A DNA stretch of 64,000 nt from Bifidobacterium bifidum ATCC 29521 = JCM 1255 = DSM 20456 (GTDB lineage: Bacteria > Actinomycetota > Actinomycetes > Actinomycetales > Bifidobacteriaceae), in NCBI RefSeq assembly GCF_001025135.1, contig NZ_AP012323.1:992001-1056000 (forward strand), read 5' to 3'. This document shows, piece by piece, positions 60,307 through 64,000 of the stretch. A program made the translations under genes and the position numbers. How positions within the stretch are numbered: position 1 is the first letter of the stretch; every line of letters begins with the position of its first letter. Under the pieces are notes generated by a model. The model saw only the letters and a list, made by a program, of their open reading frames with translations. It did not search any database and was not told the origin of the DNA.

Positions 60307-60375
60307 TGGTATTATGGCGTGTTTTTTCGCCAACACGAACATGGGCATTGTGCGTTTTTTCGACGTGCAATGCCC
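60307..60375 (+). promoter_or_regulatory. glgA promoter and two T-rich hairpins
   Basis: An extended -10 box TGGTATTAT is at 60307-60315. Just after it, CGTGTT/AACACG (60318-60323 with 60332-60337) and GGGCATTG/CAATGCCC (60343-60350 with 60368-60375) form two hairpins, each with a T6 run in the loop. Both lie in the untranslated leader of glgA and might act as attenuators. Confidence 0.5.
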
Positions 60376-60432
60376 TAAAGTTATATATGGCAGTAGCCGC
60401 AAACAAGGTTACCGACGAAGGAGGCCTTAATC

Positions 60433-61683
60433 GTGAAAGTTGATATCCTCACCCGCGAATACCCGCCGTATGTCTATGGTGGCGCAGGCGTGCACGCGGA
60501 AGAGCTCTCGAAGGTGCTGGCCGAGCGGGTCGACGTGACCGTCCGTGCGTTCGACGGACCGCGCACCGAAGCCGATGTACCCGCCATCCCCGGAGATGGC
60601 TCGGCGAAGGGCAGCCTGAAGGTCGTGGGCTATGGAACGCCCTCTGAGCTGGCCGACGCGAATCCGGCGCTGAAGACCTTCGGCGTTGATCTGCAGATAG
60701 CCAACGACGTCGACGCCGACATCGCCCACGCGCACACCTGGTATGCGTGCCTGGCCGGATACCTCGCCAAGATGCTGCACGGTACGCCGCTGGTCATCAC
60801 TGCACATTCGCTGGAGCCGTTCCGCCCGTGGAAGCGCGAGCAGCTCGGCGGCGGTTATAATCTGAGCTCCTGGGCCGAAAAGGACGCCTATGAGCACGCC
60901 GACCGCGTCATCGCCGTCTCCGGCGGCATGCGCGAGGACATCCTCGCCGCGTACCCGAACCTCGACCCCGACAAGGTCGTCGTGGTGCATAACGGCATCA
61001 CCATGAGCGACTTCGCCACGCCGGCCGACGACGACCCGGGCTGGGCTGTGTTCGACCGTTACCACATCGACCGCAGCAAGCCTACGCTGCTGTTCGTCGG
61101 CCGCATCACCCGTCAGAAGGGCCTGCCATACCTGCTCAAGGCGCTGCACCTGATCTCCAAGGACATTCAGGTGGTGCTGTGCGCCGGCGCCCCGGACACC
61201 CCGGAGATCGCCGAGGAGGTCAAGACCGCGTTCGCCAAGCTCGACGAGGAACGTGGCAACATCATCTGGATCGAGGAGATGCTGCCTCGTCCGGAGCTCA
61301 ACGCGCTGGAGCATGGCTGTGACGCGTTCATCTGCCCGAGCATCTATGAGCCGCTGGGCATCGTGAATCTGGAAGCCATGGCCTGTGGCCTGCCCGTAGT
61401 CGCCTCCGCCACCGGCGGCATTCCCGAGGTCGTCGTCGACGGCGAGACCGGCTATCTGGTGCCGATCGACCAGCTGCGCGACGGTACCGGCACGCCCACC
61501 GATCCCGACAAGTTCGTGCATGACATGGCAGCCGCCATCGACAAGATCATGGCCGACCCCGAACTCGCCAAGAAGATGGGCCAGGCGGGCTACGAGCGCG
61601 CCCGCGACCATTTCAGCTGGGAGTCCATCGCCGACAAGACCGTGGCCGTCTACCAGTCCGTCCTCGACGAGCAGAACAAGTAA
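60433..61683 (+). CDS. glgA: Glycogen synthase, actinobacterial type
   Basis: GT4-family glucosyltransferase that extends glycogen from ADP-glucose, 416 residues. Motifs: REYPPYVYGGAGVHAEELSK (N-terminal substrate loop), HAHTWYACLAGYLAKMLHG, LLFVGRITRQKGLPYL and PSIYEPLGIVNLEAMACGLP (the E-x7-E motif). It resembles the corynebacterial GlgA of about 390-410 residues rather than the 480-residue E. coli form. GTG 60433 has AAGGAGG upstream. The partner glgC lies at 26311-27558. Confidence 0.93.
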   Translation: MKVDILTREYPPYVYGGAGVHAEELSKVLAERVDVTVRAFDGPRTEADVPAIPGDGSAKGSLKVVGYGTPSELADANPALKTFGVDLQIANDVDADIAHAHTWYACLAGYLAKMLHGTPLVITAHSLEPFRPWKREQLGGGYNLSSWAEKDAYEHADRVIAVSGGMREDILAAYPNLDPDKVVVVHNGITMSDFATPADDDPGWAVFDRYHIDRSKPTLLFVGRITRQKGLPYLLKALHLISKDIQVVLCAGAPDTPEIAEEVKTAFAKLDEERGNIIWIEEMLPRPELNALEHGCDAFICPSIYEPLGIVNLEAMACGLPVVASATGGIPEVVVDGETGYLVPIDQLRDGTGTPTDPDKFVHDMAAAIDKIMADPELAKKMGQAGYERARDHFSWESIADKTVAVYQSVLDEQNK

Positions 61684-61694
61684 CGGCGATCTGA

Positions 61695-61729
61695 CGCAGG
61701 CGGGGGCAAGGAATGATGCCCCGCCTGCG
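61695..61729 (+). terminator. Hairpin after glgA
   Basis: CGCAGGCGGGG(G)CA at 61695-61708 pairs with TGCCCCGCCTGCG at 61717-61729, with one bulged base and an 8-base loop. Further pairing (GCGGGGCCG) follows. No T run is present. Confidence 0.6.
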
Positions 61730-61833
61730 GGGCCGTAATGCGCGGCATGACCGGATGGCACGGCTTCGCGAATTACCGCAACCATTCCAAACCCGCACTG
61801 CCGGCAAACCTCCCCACGACAAGGAACCACAAC

Positions 61834-62700
61834 ATGCCCACGACCGACACCGCCGACAACGAAGTCCTCAAGCTCGACAACGTCGAATTCCGCCGCAACC
61901 GGCGCGTCATCATCACAGACGTGAACCTCATCATCCACGCGGGGGAGCGATGGGTGCTGTTCGGGCCGAACGGCATCGGCAAATCCACCGCGGTCGGCAT
62001 GCTCGCCACGCGCACGTTCCCCTCGGACGGTCGCGTATTCATCCTCGGCCATCAGCTCGGCAAATACGACGTATTCAAACTGCGCACGCGCATCGGTCTG
62101 GCTTCGGCCGACCTCGGCCGGCAGTTTCCCGAATTCGAGGATCCGCTGGACGCCGTCGTCACGGGCCTGAGCGCCGTGACCGGACGGTGGCGCGACACCT
62201 ATACTGACGAGGAGTATGCGCGGGCGCGACAGCTGCTGCGCGACTTCCGCGTCTCCTATCTCGAAGGCAAGGAGATGTGGCGGCTCTCCGAGGGCGAGCG
62301 CACCCGCGTGCTCATCGCCCGCGCGTTGATGGGCGACCCCGAACTGCTCATCATGGATGAGCCGACCACTGGCCTTGACCTGGGCGGCCGCGAGCAGGTG
62401 ATGCGCACCCTGAGCCGTATCGGCGAAGAGGATTCGCGGCGTGCCGTGGTGCTGGTCACCCATCGACTTGAGGAGATTCCCGCGGGCTTCGACCACATCG
62501 CCATCATGGGACGCAAGCCGGTCTCCGCCGAGGACGCCACCAACGACGGCATTGACGCGATGGGCAACCCGTCCGCCGGCACCATCGTCTACACCGGTCC
62601 ACTGGAGGCCGGCCTGACCGACGAGCGACTGTCGGAACTGTTCGGCATGCCGATTGAGGTGCAACACACGCACGGGCGCTGGTCGGCGTTCGCGGTGTGA
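61834..62700 (+). CDS. Solo ABC ATPase
   Basis: A 288-residue ABC ATPase with no adjacent permease. Walker A GPNGIGKSTAV, a variant signature LSEGERTRVLIARAL and Walker B ELLIMDEPTTGLDL with switch histidine VLVTHRLEE. It resembles ModF/YlmA-type single-domain ATPases. ATG 61834 with AAGGAA upstream is preferred; ATG 61738 would add 32 unrelated residues. It may pair with a distant permease or act on nucleic acid or ribosome. The partner is unknown. Confidence 0.85.
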   Translation: MPTTDTADNEVLKLDNVEFRRNRRVIITDVNLIIHAGERWVLFGPNGIGKSTAVGMLATRTFPSDGRVFILGHQLGKYDVFKLRTRIGLASADLGRQFPEFEDPLDAVVTGLSAVTGRWRDTYTDEEYARARQLLRDFRVSYLEGKEMWRLSEGERTRVLIARALMGDPELLIMDEPTTGLDLGGREQVMRTLSRIGEEDSRRAVVLVTHRLEEIPAGFDHIAIMGRKPVSAEDATNDGIDAMGNPSAGTIVYTGPLEAGLTDERLSELFGMPIEVQHTHGRWSAFAV

Positions 62701-62770
62701 GACCGAGGCGTATCGGTCGCGGGCGGGATTCATGAGGAACCATGCCCGCGCATCTGATATAACGGTAGCC

Positions 62771-63643
62771 ATGAATGGCACGCAAGAGCTGAAGGTCGCC
62801 GTAGCTCAGTTCACGGTTCGCCGGGAGCCGGAATGGAATCTTGACATTATCGACGGATATGCCTGGCAGGCCGCGGATGCCGGTGCTCGCTTGCTGGTGC
62901 TTCCGGAAGGGCTGATCGCGCGTGACGGCGATGATGACATGTTCGCGGCCGCACACGCGCAACCACTGGACGGGCCGTTCGTCACCGGCCTGAGACGGAT
63001 CAGCGAAGAGCGTCGTATTACGTTGATGGGCACGGTTCATGCTGTGCCCGGCGCGGCTGATGCGGTGCCGGACAAGCCGGCGTCTTGCGCAACGGATTCC
63101 CGGGTCTCCAACGTTTTCGTCGTCATCCGTGACGGGGCTCTTATCGCGATCTATCGGAAGCTGCATCTCTATGATGCATTCGCCGCGCGGGAGTCCGATA
63201 CGGTTCGTCCCGGTACCGAGCTGCCGCCAATCGTCGAGATCGACGGCTGGCATGTCGGCGTCATGACCTGCTATGACGTGAGATTTCCCGAAGTCGCGCG
63301 GTCGCTGGCCGTGCGCGGCGCCGATGTGATCATCGTCAGTGCGGCATGGGTGCGCGGGCGTTTGAAGGAGCGACATTGGAAGCTGATGACCGCCGCGCGT
63401 GCGCTGGAAAACACGTGCTACGTACTGGCATGCAGCGAGGTGAGCGCGCGCAACATCGGCTGCAGCCGTGTCATTGACCCGCTGGGCGAGGTCATCGCGC
63501 AGGCGGGTGACGGACAGGGCGAGGCGGGCGGACAGGCCGGAATGCTGATTGCCCGGCTGCACCGAGAAGTTCTCGAATCCGCGCGACGCACGCTGCCGGT
63601 TCTGGAGAACCGACGCTTCGCAGACCCGCAATTGCGGGATTGA
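62771..63643 (+). CDS. Carbon-nitrogen hydrolase (nitrilase family)
   Basis: A 290-residue amidase with the Glu-Lys-Cys triad: VLPEGLIAR, IYRKLHLYD and VMTCYDVRFPEVAR (nucleophile). It resembles the omega-amidase/deaminated-glutathione amidase group rather than nitrilases proper. It could remove the amide from a glutamine-derived ketoacid or repair deaminated glutathione-like products. The substrate is not certain. ATG 62771 is preferred; ATG 62654 lies inside the upstream gene. Confidence 0.85.
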   Translation: MNGTQELKVAVAQFTVRREPEWNLDIIDGYAWQAADAGARLLVLPEGLIARDGDDDMFAAAHAQPLDGPFVTGLRRISEERRITLMGTVHAVPGAADAVPDKPASCATDSRVSNVFVVIRDGALIAIYRKLHLYDAFAARESDTVRPGTELPPIVEIDGWHVGVMTCYDVRFPEVARSLAVRGADVIIVSAAWVRGRLKERHWKLMTAARALENTCYVLACSEVSARNIGCSRVIDPLGEVIAQAGDGQGEAGGQAGMLIARLHREVLESARRTLPVLENRRFADPQLRD

Positions 63644-63740
63644 CACAAATTTCCCGTATGACGCGCATGCGGCCCGGGAATCGGCCACACGCGTCGCACG
63701 ACACGCCCGGATTGCGCTGCACGAATGTCAAAGTGCACCG

Positions 63741-64000
63741 TTGTACTTCAGTGATCCCCTGACGATTGTGCTGAGCAATCCGGGCGTGTCGCGCTTGTCG
63801 GAAGCGCAAATCGCGCGAATCAGCCCGGTCGGCATCGGTCATGCGAACGAGGCGGAAGCGGGCGTGCCGTACTACGACGATATCTTCGATGAAGACGACG
63901 AATGCACCACGGCCGACATCAGCGATCCGGACGGGTCGATTGCTCTGGGCCTCGGCGGCATATACTACGAGGAGGGCATGCACTATACCGCCACATCGGA
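63741..64000 (+). CDS. Acidic protein of unknown function, 3'-truncated by window end
   Basis: An open frame runs off the window. It reads LYFSDPLTIVLSNPGVSRLS, then EAQIARISPVGIG, then an acidic part VPYYDDIFDEDDE. Third codon positions are GC-rich as in real genes here. The start is unclear: TTG 63741 or GTG 63768, neither with a strong ribosome binding site. No family was recognised. Confidence 0.45.
   Translation, partial: MYFSDPLTIVLSNPGVSRLSEAQIARISPVGIGHANEAEAGVPYYDDIFDEDDECTTADISDPDGSIALGLGGIYYEEGMHYTATS

Overview
The window is a gene-dense, GC-rich stretch of an actinobacterial chromosome. Gene content and order fit a bifidobacterium: a shikimate kinase/dehydroquinate synthase fusion, suf genes ending in sufU and a MIP18-like protein, an actinobacterial-type glycogen synthase with glgC, a three-gene pnt transhydrogenase, an HTH-aminotransferase fusion and gltBD. 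The species cannot be named from the sequence. Most of the window is core housekeeping. No integrase, transposase, CRISPR array or rRNA was seen, and only one tRNA gene.

Layout. 0-4.9 kb: the end of an FtsX-type ABC exporter, rpsD, and a divergent surface O-acyltransferase. 4.9-5.5 kb: a 620-bp intergenic region packed with repeats. 5.5-16.2 kb: a phosphatase, a DUF948 protein with a small partner, then alaS-ruvX-mltG and aroC-aroKB-aroQ, with a prepilin peptidase convergent on mltG and a Tyr/Gln-rich membrane protein at the end. 16.2-17.9 kb (minus strand): an orphan LuxR-type response regulator and a broken pilin/sortase chimera. 17.9-26.2 kb: pyrG and sufB-D-C-S-U-T. 26.3-28.8 kb (minus strand): glgC, a SpoU-family methyltransferase and tRNA-Leu(GAG). 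28.9-34.3 kb: frameshifted rsmE, a HIT protein, phoH, ybeY, a CNNM/CorC protein and era. 34.4-42.9 kb: acyl-CoA ligase, pntAA-pntAB-pntB, an alpha/beta hydrolase, rplY and ilvE. 43.0-44.1 kb: remnants of a phosphoesterase, a P-loop polynucleotide kinase and an RNA ligase, abutting a REP-like element. 44.2-53.1 kb: a TRIC-like channel, rpsT, lepA, hemW, two small gene remnants, an HTH-aminotransferase fusion and an EF-G/TetM-like GTPase. 53.2-64 kb: gltBD, a small membrane protein, glgA, a solo ABC ATPase, a nitrilase-family hydrolase and the start of an acidic protein cut by the window end.

How genes work together. AroC, AroKB and AroQ cover four chorismate-pathway steps. The suf cluster is a full Fe-S assembly line with SufU as sulfur acceptor. 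It could serve the Fe-S enzymes visible here (GltB, GltD, HemW). GltBD, IlvE and the AlaA-like aminotransferase form a nitrogen-assimilation group, and PntAB could supply NADPH to GltBD. GlgC and GlgA, 33 kb apart, make ADP-glucose and glycogen.

The most unusual material is non-coding or decayed. There are REP-like GC palindromes, one pair apparently translated as the N-terminus of HemW. There is a cluster of three identically sized 40-bp palindromic units, and a second palindrome family built on GGCGAAAGTCCC. Several accessory loci are in decay: RNA repair, sortase/pilin, and a YczE-like membrane protein. A TTGAAC repeat array precedes the HTH-aminotransferase gene.
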